This document shows positions 35,318-44,711 of a stretch of 64,000 nucleotides of DNA, in pieces. The stretch comes from Neokomagataea tanensis (GTDB lineage: Bacteria; Pseudomonadota; Alphaproteobacteria; Acetobacterales; Acetobacteraceae). Location of the stretch: assembly GCF_006542335.1 (NCBI RefSeq), contig NZ_CP032485.1:1967001-2031000 (forward strand), given 5' to 3'. The notes below the pieces were generated by a model. That model did not search any database, had not been told where the DNA came from, and was given only the letters and a program-made list of their open reading frames with translations. The translations under genes and the position numbers were made by a program. Each line of letters opens with the position of its first letter. Positions within the stretch are counted from its first letter, which is position 1.

Positions 35318-35462
35318 CGTTCAGGTTCCCGCCCATGATTATTTCTATTCGTCTTTTGCTTCGACTTATTAGCCCCTGAACGCGTTTTCAGCCGGGTGCG
35401 AAGCCCATTGCGTTCAGGGGAAGTGTTTTTCAGTACACCTGAACTTATAGACGGTAGATATT
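35318..35462 (+). promoter_or_regulatory. leuA leader with leader peptide and four alternating RNA arms
   Basis: Four copies of one motif alternate in sense: CGTTCAGG (35318-35325), CCTGAACG (35375-35382), CGTTCAGG (35411-35418) and CCTGAAC (35438-35444). They permit 1:2 plus 3:4, or 2:3, pairing. The 2:3 stem can grow to 11 bp (35373-35383 with 35410-35420) and is followed by AAGTGTTTTT, like a terminator. Arm 2 overlaps the stop codon of a Leu/Ile-rich leader peptide, and arm 1 overlaps that peptide's ribosome site. This is the layout of ribosome-mediated attenuation for branched-chain amino acid genes. The exact mechanism is inferred. Confidence 0.75.
35335..35379 (+). CDS. leuL: leuA leader peptide, 14 aa
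   Basis: A very short reading frame, MIISIRLLLRLISP, with four leucine and four isoleucine codons out of 14. AGG lies 9 bases before the ATG. Its stop codon falls inside the 5' arm of the 11-bp hairpin, so ribosome position on this peptide would decide whether that hairpin forms. The leucine codons (35353-35361 and 35365-35367) and isoleucine codons are the expected sensors. The product itself is not expected to have a function. Confidence 0.7.
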   Translation: MIISIRLLLRLISP

Positions 35463-37034
35463 ATGGCTTTCCAACATCCCTCCTTCGGCACAGTCTCCGA
35501 CGACCGTATCATTATATTTGATACCACTCTGCGTGACGGCGAGCAGTCACCCGGCTTTTCCATGAACATTGAGGAAAAGCTCCGCATGGCTCATGCTTTA
35601 GGTGAGCTGGGTGTCGATGTTATCGAAGCAGGTTTTCCCGTAGCGTCTGCGGGCGATTTTGAAAGCGTGCGCCGCATAGCGGAGCACGTGCGCGGCCCAG
35701 TTATCTGCGGTTTGGCTCGCAGTGGTGGTAAGCGCGATATTGAATCTGCCGGTGAGGCTTTGCGGCAGGCTGAGCGCAAGCGCATCCATAATTTTATCTC
35801 TACCTCTCCTCTGCATATGAAATACAAGCTGCGGATGGAGCCAGAAACTGTTCTCGAGATTATCGCTGAAGGTAACCGCAAGGCTCGTCAGTATACGGAT
35901 GACGTTGAATGGTCGGCCGAGGATGGTTCACGGACAGAGGCTGATTTCTTATGTCGCTGTGTGGAAGTTGCTATCCGAAACGGCGCGACAACTATCAACA
36001 TTCCTGACACTGTTGGTTTTGCGACGCCTGAAGAAATGCGCGCTATTTTCACAATGCTGCGTGAGCGTGTTCCCGGGGCTGATAGTGTTATCTTCTCTGC
36101 TCATAACCACAATGATCTCGGTTTGGCGGTAGCCAACACATTGGCTTCGGTTGAGGGTGGGGCCCGCCAGATTGAGTGTACGATTAACGGCATTGGGGAG
36201 CGCGCTGGTAACGCTGCCCTTGAAGAAATCGTTATGGCATTGAAGACGCGCCACGATCAATTCGGCCGGGTCACGGGGATCGTGACGCCAAAGCTTCTGG
36301 GTATGTCACGTATGTTGGCAACGATTACGGGCTTTGACGTCCAGCCGAACAAGGCGATCGTTGGGCGCAATGCCTTTGCTCATGAGAGTGGTATCCACCA
36401 AGACGGCGTACTGAAGAACGCAGCCACTTACGAAATTATGACCCCGGAAAGTGTTGGCTGGACCAAAACATCGCTGGTTTTGGGAAAGCATTCGGGTCGT
36501 GCAGCATTCCGCGATAAGCTGGCTCAGTTGGGTTATGCTGAATTGGATGATACGGCGCTCAATGCAGCGTTCGCCCGCTTCAAAGATTTGGCGGACCGTA
36601 AAAAGGATGTCTTTGACGATGACATTCGTGCGTTGGTCGACGACGAAAGCCGCGATCATGAGCGTATTCGTTTGATCGCGTTGGAATTAAGCTCAGGGAC
36701 CAAGCAGCAGGCGCATGCAAAGCTTGAAATCACCGTTGATGGTGCTGTTCAGTACGTTGCAGTGTCTGGTAACGGTCCTGTTGACGCAGCGTTCAGGGCA
36801 ATAAGCCAAGCTTTCCCCCATACGGCTGAGCTTGCACTGTTCTCGGTTGCAAACGTAACCGAAGGTACGGATGCGCAGGCGCGTACGACTGTAAGGCTTC
36901 AGGAAAACGGCAAATTGGTTGATGGCCAGGGAGCAGACGCGGACACGGTTGTTTCGGCGGTTCGGGCTTATATTCACGCGCTAAACAAGCTGCTGGTGAA
37001 GAGGGATAGAGCTGAGCCGGAAGCTCTTAATTAA
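35463..37034 (+). CDS. leuA: 2-isopropylmalate synthase
   Basis: Condenses 2-oxoisovalerate with acetyl-CoA in the first committed step of leucine synthesis. The 523-residue length is normal. The TIM-barrel domain starts [19 protein letters not shown] near residue 17, with the metal site [15 protein letters not shown] near residue 213 and [17 protein letters not shown] near residue 305. The C-terminal regulatory LeuA-dimer domain, which binds leucine, covers about residues 395-515. The gene stands alone behind a leader with an attenuator-like structure. leuBCD are not in the window. Confidence 0.96.
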   Translation: MAFQHPSFGTVSDDRIIIFDTTLRDGEQSPGFSMNIEEKLRMAHALGELGVDVIEAGFPVASAGDFESVRRIAEHVRGPVICGLARSGGKRDIESAGEALRQAERKRIHNFISTSPLHMKYKLRMEPETVLEIIAEGNRKARQYTDDVEWSAEDGSRTEADFLCRCVEVAIRNGATTINIPDTVGFATPEEMRAIFTMLRERVPGADSVIFSAHNHNDLGLAVANTLASVEGGARQIECTINGIGERAGNAALEEIVMALKTRHDQFGRVTGIVTPKLLGMSRMLATITGFDVQPNKAIVGRNAFAHESGIHQDGVLKNAATYEIMTPESVGWTKTSLVLGKHSGRAAFRDKLAQLGYAELDDTALNAAFARFKDLADRKKDVFDDDIRALVDDESRDHERIRLIALELSSGTKQQAHAKLEITVDGAVQYVAVSGNGPVDAAFRAISQAFPHTAELALFSVANVTEGTDAQARTTVRLQENGKLVDGQGADADTVVSAVRAYIHALNKLLVKRDRAEPEALN

Positions 37035-37086
37035 CAATTACAATTCGTAATATAATTATATAGACAATTCTTTTGCGGGTGTTAAT

Positions 37087-37114
37087 GTGATCTCCTTAGA
37101 TTTAAGGAGATCAC
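37087..37114 (+). promoter_or_regulatory. Perfect 12-bp hairpin enclosing the Shine-Dalgarno of the TauE/SafE gene
   Basis: GTGATCTCCTTA (37087-37098) and TAAGGAGATCAC (37103-37114) are exact inverted repeats around a 4-base GATT loop. The right arm contains AAGGAG and ends one base before the ATG at 37116, so the folded RNA would hide the ribosome site. As DNA it is also a strong dyad that could bind a regulator. Either way it is placed to control this gene. Confidence 0.8.
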
Positions 37115-37115
37115 G

Positions 37116-37883
37116 ATGCCGCATGAGTGGCTTTATTCGGCATCCGGCCTGTTTGTGGGCTTTTTAGTGGGTGTGACGGGAGTTGGTGGCGGCTCGTTAA
37201 TGACGCCGCTTTTAATTTTATTTTTTGGCACAAAACCACAATCTGCCGTCGGTACAGATTTGCTGTATGCGGCAATTACAAAAATTGTTGGCACTGGCTT
37301 GAACCGACGTTTTGGCGTCGTGGCGTGGCGTATAGTCGCGTTGCAACTATTGGGCAGTTTGCCTGCCGGGTTGATTTGTCTTTTATTTCTACATCATGCG
37401 GGCCCGTCAGAAGCGACGTCTCATTTAATCAAGCTCGTGCTGGGCATAGCTTTAGTTTTGATTGCGCCAGTCGTGCTTTTAAAGCCGTGGCTCAGAAAAA
37501 TTTCCGAAAACCGTCCGCCTCTGAAAGAAAGTGTGGAGGTTGCGCTGACGGTTTTGCTAGGGGCCGTTCTGGGTGTCTTGGTTACCATGACATCAGTTGG
37601 TGCAGGCGCAATAGGAATGGCGGCTTTAACGGCTCTTTACCCGCGTTTAAATACGCGCACGCTTGTCGCTACAGATATTGCCCATGCAGTCCCCTTGGCT
37701 CTGCTGGCTGGGGGTGGGCACTGGCTTGAAGGGGCGGTCGATGGCGCGGTGCTGGTTGCGTTGTTGATTGGTTCCATCCCGGGAATTATTTTGGGAACAT
37801 TGTTTGCGGGACGTTTGCCGGACGCTGTTCAGCGCTGGGTGTTGGGTATCTTGCTCTTCGTTATAGGCCTTCGCATGCTGTGA
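37116..37883 (+). CDS. TauE/SafE-family membrane permease
   Basis: A 255-residue integral membrane protein with about eight predicted helices. It has the internal duplication typical of the TauE/SafE family: the first half carries GFLVGVTGVGGGSLMTPLLI near residue 17, and the second half the matching TMTSVGAGAIGMAALTALYP near residue 155. Members are proposed to export sulfite, sulfoacetate or related organosulfur anions, or to take up other carboxylates; the substrate cannot be read here. It is monocistronic, between leuA and the glycine-zipper genes, and its start is enclosed in a hairpin, suggesting inducible expression. Confidence 0.9.
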   Translation: MPHEWLYSASGLFVGFLVGVTGVGGGSLMTPLLILFFGTKPQSAVGTDLLYAAITKIVGTGLNRRFGVVAWRIVALQLLGSLPAGLICLLFLHHAGPSEATSHLIKLVLGIALVLIAPVVLLKPWLRKISENRPPLKESVEVALTVLLGAVLGVLVTMTSVGAGAIGMAALTALYPRLNTRTLVATDIAHAVPLALLAGGGHWLEGAVDGAVLVALLIGSIPGIILGTLFAGRLPDAVQRWVLGILLFVIGLRML

Positions 37884-37930
37884 TGGCTGTTAATGTGCAC
37901 AGCACGCGAAAGGCACTTAAAACGACTTAA

Positions 37931-38341
37931 TTAGTAGCCGTAACCATAATTAGGTTGGGCATAGGTTGCCCGGGGCGTACAGACCATGTTTGCAGGGCAA
38001 GCTGTGGAAGGTGCCGCGGGCTGTTGGTAGTATTGACCAGATTGGTTGTAACCACCTTGAGGGTAGTTGGAGTAACCGTTACGGTTTGGCGTTGTGACAG
38101 CACCAGCTGTAGCACCAAGAGCGCCGCCAGCGAGGGCACCGATTGCTGCGCCACGACCGCCGCCTGCAAGTGCCCCAATAGCCGCGCCTGTGCCGCCACC
38201 AAGCAAGCCGCCACCCAAAGCGCGGGAGTTCGGGTTGTAACCGTCCGTGCAGCCGGAAAGGGCGCCAGCTGTTAATGCGAGGACGAGGCTTGAAGAAGCA
38301 AACTTGGTGAAACGCGGTGTGATTTTTGAGGTAAAGAACAT
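37931..38341 (-). CDS. Glycine-zipper lipoprotein, 136 aa
   Basis: A secreted lipoprotein with lipobox GALSGC near residue 30 of the chain. It is followed by a glycine-zipper block of GGGTGAAIGALAGGG-type repeats (about residues 45-85) and a Tyr/Asn/Gln/Pro-rich tail containing two cysteines (PSTACPANMVCTPR). Such zippers insert into or pack against membranes and recur in outer-membrane lipoproteins such as the SlyB/OsmB group. The ATG at 38341 was chosen because AGGTG lies 6 bases upstream; a GTG 9 bases earlier overlaps that site. It starts 17 bases after the second zipper gene on the same strand, which suggests a duplicated pair. Confidence 0.78.
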   Translation of the reverse strand: MFFTSKITPRFTKFASSSLVLALTAGALSGCTDGYNPNSRALGGGLLGGGTGAAIGALAGGGRGAAIGALAGGALGATAGAVTTPNRNGYSNYPQGGYNQSGQYYQQPAAPSTACPANMVCTPRATYAQPNYGYGY

Positions 38342-38358
38342 TTTAATCACCTAATAAA

Positions 38359-38634
38359 TTAGTAACCGTTCTGCACGTTTTGGGTGCGCCGACGGTTAGG
38401 TGTTGTCGCTGCGCCGACAGCTGCGCCGGTACCGCCGCCAGCCAGTGCGCCAATGGCTGCTCCTGAGCCGCCGCCCGCTAGGGCGCCAATGGCCGCGCCG
38501 CCGCCAGCGCCAATAAGTGCGCCAGAGCCTGCGCGGGCGCCGCTATCATAAGGGTTGCCACAACCAGCCAACACTACGCTGCAGAAAGCGAGAGCAAGAA
38601 GGCTACGGGGATGGGCTAGAGTGCGCATTTTCAT
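38359..38634 (-). CDS. Glycine-zipper lipoprotein, 91 aa
   Basis: Paralogue of the gene downstream. The signal peptide ends in lipobox VVLAGC near residue 24, then GNPYDSGARAGSGALIGAGG leads into two copies of a GGAAIGALAGGGSG-like zipper, and the chain ends after ATTPNRRRTQ. The PNR motif after the zipper is shared with the 136-residue neighbour (VTTPNRN), which supports duplication. ATG 38634 follows AGGTAAGAT closely. The first gene of the pair, it is divergent from mreB with about 270 bases between them. Function is unknown. Confidence 0.8.
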   Translation of the reverse strand: MKMRTLAHPRSLLALAFCSVVLAGCGNPYDSGARAGSGALIGAGGGAAIGALAGGGSGAAIGALAGGGTGAAVGAATTPNRRRTQNVQNGY

Positions 38635-38903
38635 ATCTTACCTGTTTTCTGATTATCGGTGAAAAAAGATTCAACGATTGAAAAAGAGGAAGGTTCTGAT
38701 AGCCCTGAGATGAGGGCCAGAACGTGGCTGGATTAGGGCAACAAGTAATTTTTTTGTTGCAAGGCGCAGATAAGAGGGGGTCCGGTGTGCATTTGATGCA
38801 TGTCGGCGGAAGTTCCCCTTGTCGTATCGCGGTCAGGTCGTTAAGTCCGGAGATGAATTGGAACCGCGTTTCTGCCGCTTTAGCGTTGCGCCAGGAGTTT
38901 TGA

Positions 38904-39953
<1,050 letters not shown>

Positions 39954-39970
39954 GCGCCGACCCGGCTGTA

Positions 39971-40912
39971 ATGCTTTCAATTCACGCCAAACAGGTGCTT
40001 TCACGGGCGACCCTGCCCGTGTTCGTTATGCTAGCGGTCGGTTTGATCGTTATCGGCTGGGCCAAGCGCTCAGCCGTTGACGAGGCGCGTTTGCTTGCTG
40101 CGGATCTGCTGGCTCCCGCTTATCATGCCTTGGTATGGCCTCAGATACAGGTCAAGCACTGGGTTGAGGATTTGCATGGAGCAACAGACTTGGCGCGAGA
40201 ATGTAGCCGCTTGCGCGAAGAAAACCGCTCTCTGCGGCACTGGTATGATGTTGCTGTTATGTTGGCGGATGAGAATGCCCAGCTGAAGGAAAGCCTTCAT
40301 TGGATACCTGAACCGACGCCGCAATATGTTACGGGGCGTGTAACGCGTGACGACGGTGGACTTTATGCCCGGGCTGTATTGCTGGATGTTGGAAACGGGC
40401 ATGTCGTGCGTGCGGGTGATGTCGCGCTGGATGCTACGGGCTTGGTAGGGCGCGTGACGGAAGTTGGACCTCATACAGTGCGTGTCCTTCAAATTAACGA
40501 CGATGCAAGTCGCATTCCGGTTACGTTGTCCATGTCTCGTGTTGACGCGATTATGGTTGGCGACGACGGAGCCACACCACGACTTATGTATTACCCGCAA
40601 AATCAACACCCTATAGAAGGTGAGCATGTCCAGACACGGGGGCAGAGCACTATGCCTTCCGGCCTGCCAATTGGCACGGTGCATTACACCGCGCCTAATC
40701 ATCCAGTTGTGGTGCCCGATGCTGACCTCTCGCGGCTTGATATTGTCCGGATTTTTGATTATGGCGGGGAAAGTTTAGTAGCGCCTGATGCACCTGGTCG
40801 TGTAAAGGCGCGCGTGATGGATCCCAAACCTATGCAATCCGGCGGCACGACGCTTTTTGGTCTGCCTTTTACTCTGCCAACATCGACCAACGCTCCCGCG
40901 AACGAGCACTGA
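39971..40912 (+). CDS. mreC: Rod-shape-determining protein MreC
   Basis: Periplasmic elongasome scaffold anchored by one helix. The ATG at 39971 gives a 313-residue protein with the membrane segment at about residues 14-32, a coiled coil at about 72-110 (CSRLREENRSLRHWYDV), then the double beta-barrel core beginning TGRVTRDDGGLYARAVLLD. The longer upstream frame runs through the end of mreB and was rejected. It ends 3 bases before mreD, and MreC and MreD act together with PBP2. Confidence 0.93.
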   Translation: MLSIHAKQVLSRATLPVFVMLAVGLIVIGWAKRSAVDEARLLAADLLAPAYHALVWPQIQVKHWVEDLHGATDLARECSRLREENRSLRHWYDVAVMLADENAQLKESLHWIPEPTPQYVTGRVTRDDGGLYARAVLLDVGNGHVVRAGDVALDATGLVGRVTEVGPHTVRVLQINDDASRIPVTLSMSRVDAIMVGDDGATPRLMYYPQNQHPIEGEHVQTRGQSTMPSGLPIGTVHYTAPNHPVVVPDADLSRLDIVRIFDYGGESLVAPDAPGRVKARVMDPKPMQSGGTTLFGLPFTLPTSTNAPANEH

Positions 40913-40915
40913 TTC

Positions 40916-41482
40916 ATGGTTGCTGAGCGCTCGACGCCAAACCTGCATTCAGTCGTTGAGCCAAAACAGACCTGGCGTTTGGTTTTGGACCGGATGTTCC
41001 GTTCTGCGATGCCGACATTGTCGCTGATAGCGTCAATTATTTTGCTTTCCGCACCTTTCGGTCTGCCTGGGCAAGAAGAGTTGCAGTTTGGCACTGCGCT
41101 TTGTGTTGTTTGGTTTTGGGGGCAAACTCGGCCACGTTTGATGCCAACCTCTGCGGTGTTTCTGTGTGGTGTGGTGCTGGAGCTCTACAGTTTTGGTCCG
41201 CCGGGAATGGCTTTGTTGGCATTGTTAGTTTTTTATGGCGTCGCACGCCATTGGCGGTATACCTTAGCCCAAGTGAACTTTCTTTTGGTTTGGCTGATTT
41301 TTGCGCTGTTTGTAATTTTGACAAGTTGCCTTCAATGGCTTCTTGTCTGCATTCACGCCTTTGCGTTTCTTTCGCCCTATCCGGGGGTATTTCAGGCTGT
41401 GCTGACTATTGGTCTTTACCCCAGTCTCATGGCTTTGTTCGCTTGGGGTAGCAGGACGTTTGCGAATCCCGATCGCGCCTAG
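40916..41482 (+). CDS. mreD: Rod-shape-determining protein MreD
   Basis: A 188-residue inner-membrane protein with about five to six helices. The family is poorly conserved, and recognition rests on position between mreC and mrdA, length and hydrophobic profile (LCVVWFWGQTRPRLMPTSAV, then GVVLELYSFGPPGMALLALL). The PPG motif in the third helix region fits MreD. It works with MreC in lateral wall synthesis. Confidence 0.85.
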   Translation: MVAERSTPNLHSVVEPKQTWRLVLDRMFRSAMPTLSLIASIILLSAPFGLPGQEELQFGTALCVVWFWGQTRPRLMPTSAVFLCGVVLELYSFGPPGMALLALLVFYGVARHWRYTLAQVNFLLVWLIFALFVILTSCLQWLLVCIHAFAFLSPYPGVFQAVLTIGLYPSLMALFAWGSRTFANPDRA

Positions 41483-41532
41483 TTTCTGCTGCGTTCAGTT
41501 TTTTTCTGCTTTTGGATATAATCACCCGTTCT

Positions 41533-43461
41533 ATGTTGCCACGCGCTCGCAAATCTCGCTTGTTGCAAAGCCTTGTTAAGAGAGGTGACGGGACAGTTCC
41601 GTCATCACGCGGCGTGTTCACACGGCGTGCTCTTATTGTTATGGCTGTGCAGGCAGGTGTCTTGGGTGTTTTGGGGCGGCGGCTTCACACCCTCCAACTG
41701 CACGAGGGTGAGCATCTACGCCAATTGGCTGAACGCAATAGAACAAGCAAACGCCTTTTAGCGCCAGCCCGTGGGCCTATCCAAGACCGTTTTGGTCGCT
41801 CGGTTGCAGAAAATAAAGTTAGTTGGCGCGCTCTACTTATTCCTGAAGAGACGACTGAGGTCTCTGCCGTCATTGAGCGTTTTAGTACCTTCATCTCTTT
41901 GGATGAGCATGACCACGCGCGCATTGAGCGTGATCTGAAGCATATGCACAAATACGTGCCGGTAACTCTGCGTGAGTTTTTGTCTTGGGACGATATGGCC
42001 AAGATTGAGCTTAACGCTCCGTCCTTGCCTGGCGTTCTGGTGGATGTAGGCTCGACCCGTTTGTATCCATACGGGGAGCTGATGTCACATGTTGTGGGGT
42101 ATGTTGCCCCTCCAAATGAGACGGATGTTGCCAAAGATGAAACCTTGTCTCTGCCAGGAATGCGAGTGGGCCGTGCGGGTTTAGAGCAAACTCAAGAATC
42201 TCTCTTGCGAGGTTCTCCCGGCTCGGTCGAGATGGAGGTGAATGCGCACGGGCGCGTGATTGGGGAGTTGAACCGCGAAGACGGGCAGCAAGGCGCGACA
42301 GTCAAGCTTACGCTCGATGCTGCTCTTCAAGAGCAGGTTCGAGACCGATTGGGGGATCGCGTAGCCAGCTCAGTGGTCATGGACTGCCAAAATGGTGAAG
42401 TGCTCGCCATGGTGAGCACCCCGTCCTTTAATCCGTCACTATTTGACTCTGGTGTAAGCCACGCCCAGTGGAATGAGTGGATAGAAGACCCAAAAACGCC
42501 TTTGGTAGATAAGGCGGTGTCTGGTCTTTATCCGCCCGGATCTACGTTTAAGCCAGCTGTGGCTATGGCGGCATTAAAAGCAGGTTCGGTTTCTCCGCAC
42601 GATCGTTTCGTCTGCCCTGGCTACTTTGATATGGGCGGCGTGCGCTTCCATTGCTGGAACAAGTATGGTCACGGCGCGCTAGACATGCGTGAAGCATTAA
42701 AGTTTTCCTGCGACGTGTATTTCTATGAGGTCGCACGGCGCTGTGGCATGGACCCGATTAAAGACGTCGGTAACTATATGGGGCTTGGGGTTCCATTGGG
42801 TATTGAACTGCCTCATGCTCGTGCCGGGATTATTCCTACGCCAGAATGGCGTAATAAGCATGGCTTCCACTGGAATGGCGGCGACACCGTTAATGCGGGT
42901 ATCGGCCAAGGCTTTGTTCAAGTCACACCGCTTGCGTTGGCAACGTATGTTTCACGTATTGCGTCCGGGCGTAATGTGCAGCCTCACTTGCTGCGTACGA
43001 CGAATGATCATTTATCGTCTTTATCAGCGGCTGATACAGTACAGATGCTGGACATTCCGCAAGAGCATTTAGGCGTGGTACGCGCAGGAATGTTTGCCGT
43101 TGTTAATGAGCAGCATGGCACAGCACCAAAAGCCCGATTAGATCTGCCTGGCATTACGATGGCTGGCAAAACCGGCTCAGCGCAGGTGAGGCGTGTGTCG
43201 CGGGCCATGCGTGAATCAGGACACTTCAATTCGGCTGATCTGCCGTGGGAGTACCGTCCGCACGCTTTGTTTATCTGTTTTGCTCCTTACGATGAGCCGA
43301 AGTACGCTGTGTCAGTCGTTGTAGAGCACGGTAACGCAGGTGCTGAGGAAGCTGCGCCGCTGGCAAAGCAGATCATGACGGATACATTATTGCGTGATCC
43401 TTCCAATCAGACGAGGCCTCAGGGTCAGACTGTAGCGCGCGCAGAATCAGGGCAGGGCTGA
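41533..43461 (+). CDS. mrdA: Penicillin-binding protein 2, elongation transpeptidase
   Basis: Class B PBP that cross-links new peptidoglycan during elongation with RodA. A single membrane anchor lies near residues 35-52, followed by the pedestal domain (LLAPARGPIQDRFGRSVAEN, GLEQTQESLLRG). The transpeptidase has the active-site GSTFKP (Ser near residue 337), the SCD triad in KFSCDVYFYEVA, and KTG in MAGKTGSAQVRR near residue 546. With ATG 41533 it has about 642 residues, normal for PBP2. A TTG at 41512 would add 7 residues; neither start has a good ribosome site. rodA starts 1 base after the stop. Confidence 0.95.
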   Translation: MLPRARKSRLLQSLVKRGDGTVPSSRGVFTRRALIVMAVQAGVLGVLGRRLHTLQLHEGEHLRQLAERNRTSKRLLAPARGPIQDRFGRSVAENKVSWRALLIPEETTEVSAVIERFSTFISLDEHDHARIERDLKHMHKYVPVTLREFLSWDDMAKIELNAPSLPGVLVDVGSTRLYPYGELMSHVVGYVAPPNETDVAKDETLSLPGMRVGRAGLEQTQESLLRGSPGSVEMEVNAHGRVIGELNREDGQQGATVKLTLDAALQEQVRDRLGDRVASSVVMDCQNGEVLAMVSTPSFNPSLFDSGVSHAQWNEWIEDPKTPLVDKAVSGLYPPGSTFKPAVAMAALKAGSVSPHDRFVCPGYFDMGGVRFHCWNKYGHGALDMREALKFSCDVYFYEVARRCGMDPIKDVGNYMGLGVPLGIELPHARAGIIPTPEWRNKHGFHWNGGDTVNAGIGQGFVQVTPLALATYVSRIASGRNVQPHLLRTTNDHLSSLSAADTVQMLDIPQEHLGVVRAGMFAVVNEQHGTAPKARLDLPGITMAGKTGSAQVRRVSRAMRESGHFNSADLPWEYRPHALFICFAPYDEPKYAVSVVVEHGNAGAEEAAPLAKQIMTDTLLRDPSNQTRPQGQTVARAESGQG

Positions 43462-43462
43462 A

Positions 43463-44620
43463 ATGCTTAATCGCTTTGGTTTTTTAAGGCGTGAAAAGCG
43501 CCTTCTCCGAGCAGAGCCGGATTTCAGCCCTCTTGCGCGTCTGATGCAAGTGAATTGGCTTTATGTCTTGCTAATCTGCATGTTGGCTGGTGTTGGTTAT
43601 ATTGCGCTGTACTCGGCGGGTGGCGGGTCTGCGCGACCCTTTGCAGGGCCGCAAATAATACGGTTTGGTTTCGGGCTTTTGATGATGGTCGGGGTGGCAA
43701 TGGTGCCGCCGCGCTTGTTACGCCTCTTGGCTTGGCCCATGTACGCCGTGTCGTTGCTGCTTTTGGGGCTGGTCCTTAAAATGGGTCATGTCGGGAAGGG
43801 GGCTGAGCGTTGGGTCAATATTGGTGGCTTGCAGTTTCAGCCGTCAGAATTTGCTAAAATCGCATTAGTATTGGCTCTTGCGACGTGGTTTCATCGCATT
43901 GGCCCCGAACGCTTGGGAAATCCTCTCAGGTTAATTTTCCCTGCTATTATTACTCTGCTTCCCGTTTTGTTAGTTCTAAAGGAACCAAATTTGGGTACGG
44001 CGACAATTATTGGAGTAATAGGTGCAACGTTATTTTTCTCTGCAGGCATGAGGCTTTGGCAGATTATTATTCTTGTTGCCCCTATTCCATTCCTTGGGAA
44101 GTTTATTTATTCGCACCTGCATGATTATCAAAAAGCACGGATTGATACATTCCTGCACCCCGAACGTGACCCTCTAGGGGCTGGCTATAATATCATTCAA
44201 TCTAAAATCGCATTAGGTTCTGGCGGAATGTGGGGCGAAGGCTATCTTCACGGTAGCCAAGGACAATTAAGTTTCCTGCCTGAAAAGCAGACGGATTTCA
44301 TCTTCACTATGATCGGTGAGGAGTGGGGCTTTGTCGGAGGGATCGCGGTTATCGGGTTGCTTGGCACGCTTGTGCTGGGCGGTATGCTCATTGCGCTCAG
44401 AAGTCGAAATCAATTTGGGCGCTTGCTTGGGTTGGGCATCGCTATGGATTTCTTTTTGTACTGTGCTGTTAATCTCTCAATGGTTATGGGAGCTATCCCC
44501 GTAGGTGGCGTTCCACTGCCGCTTATTTCTTATGGTGGGACAGCCATGCTGACGATGATGTTTGGCTTCGGTCTTTTGCTGTCGGCTTGGGTCCACCGAA
44601 ATGATATGGACCCTGAATAG
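43463..44620 (+). CDS. rodA: SEDS glycosyltransferase RodA
   Basis: Polymerises lipid II into glycan strands together with PBP2. The 385-residue protein has about ten membrane helices. Family marks include KGAERWVNIGGLQFQPSEFA near residue 113, LLVLKEPNLGTA near residue 168 with the catalytic Asp/Glu region, FLPEKQTDFIFTMIGEEWGF near residue 272 and VGGVPLPLISYGGTAML near residue 345. It is the last gene of the mreBCD-mrdA-rodA cluster. FtsW would be found in the division cluster instead. Confidence 0.96.
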   Translation: MLNRFGFLRREKRLLRAEPDFSPLARLMQVNWLYVLLICMLAGVGYIALYSAGGGSARPFAGPQIIRFGFGLLMMVGVAMVPPRLLRLLAWPMYAVSLLLLGLVLKMGHVGKGAERWVNIGGLQFQPSEFAKIALVLALATWFHRIGPERLGNPLRLIFPAIITLLPVLLVLKEPNLGTATIIGVIGATLFFSAGMRLWQIIILVAPIPFLGKFIYSHLHDYQKARIDTFLHPERDPLGAGYNIIQSKIALGSGGMWGEGYLHGSQGQLSFLPEKQTDFIFTMIGEEWGFVGGIAVIGLLGTLVLGGMLIALRSRNQFGRLLGLGIAMDFFLYCAVNLSMVMGAIPVGGVPLPLISYGGTAMLTMMFGFGLLLSAWVHRNDMDPE

Positions 44621-44711
44621 CTGTTGATTAACTGGGGGCGAGCTGTCCACAGTGGGGCAGAGTTCGGAAAAAAGATTTTGCTTTGAATAGAATTAGGTGA
44701 AGTGCCAACTT

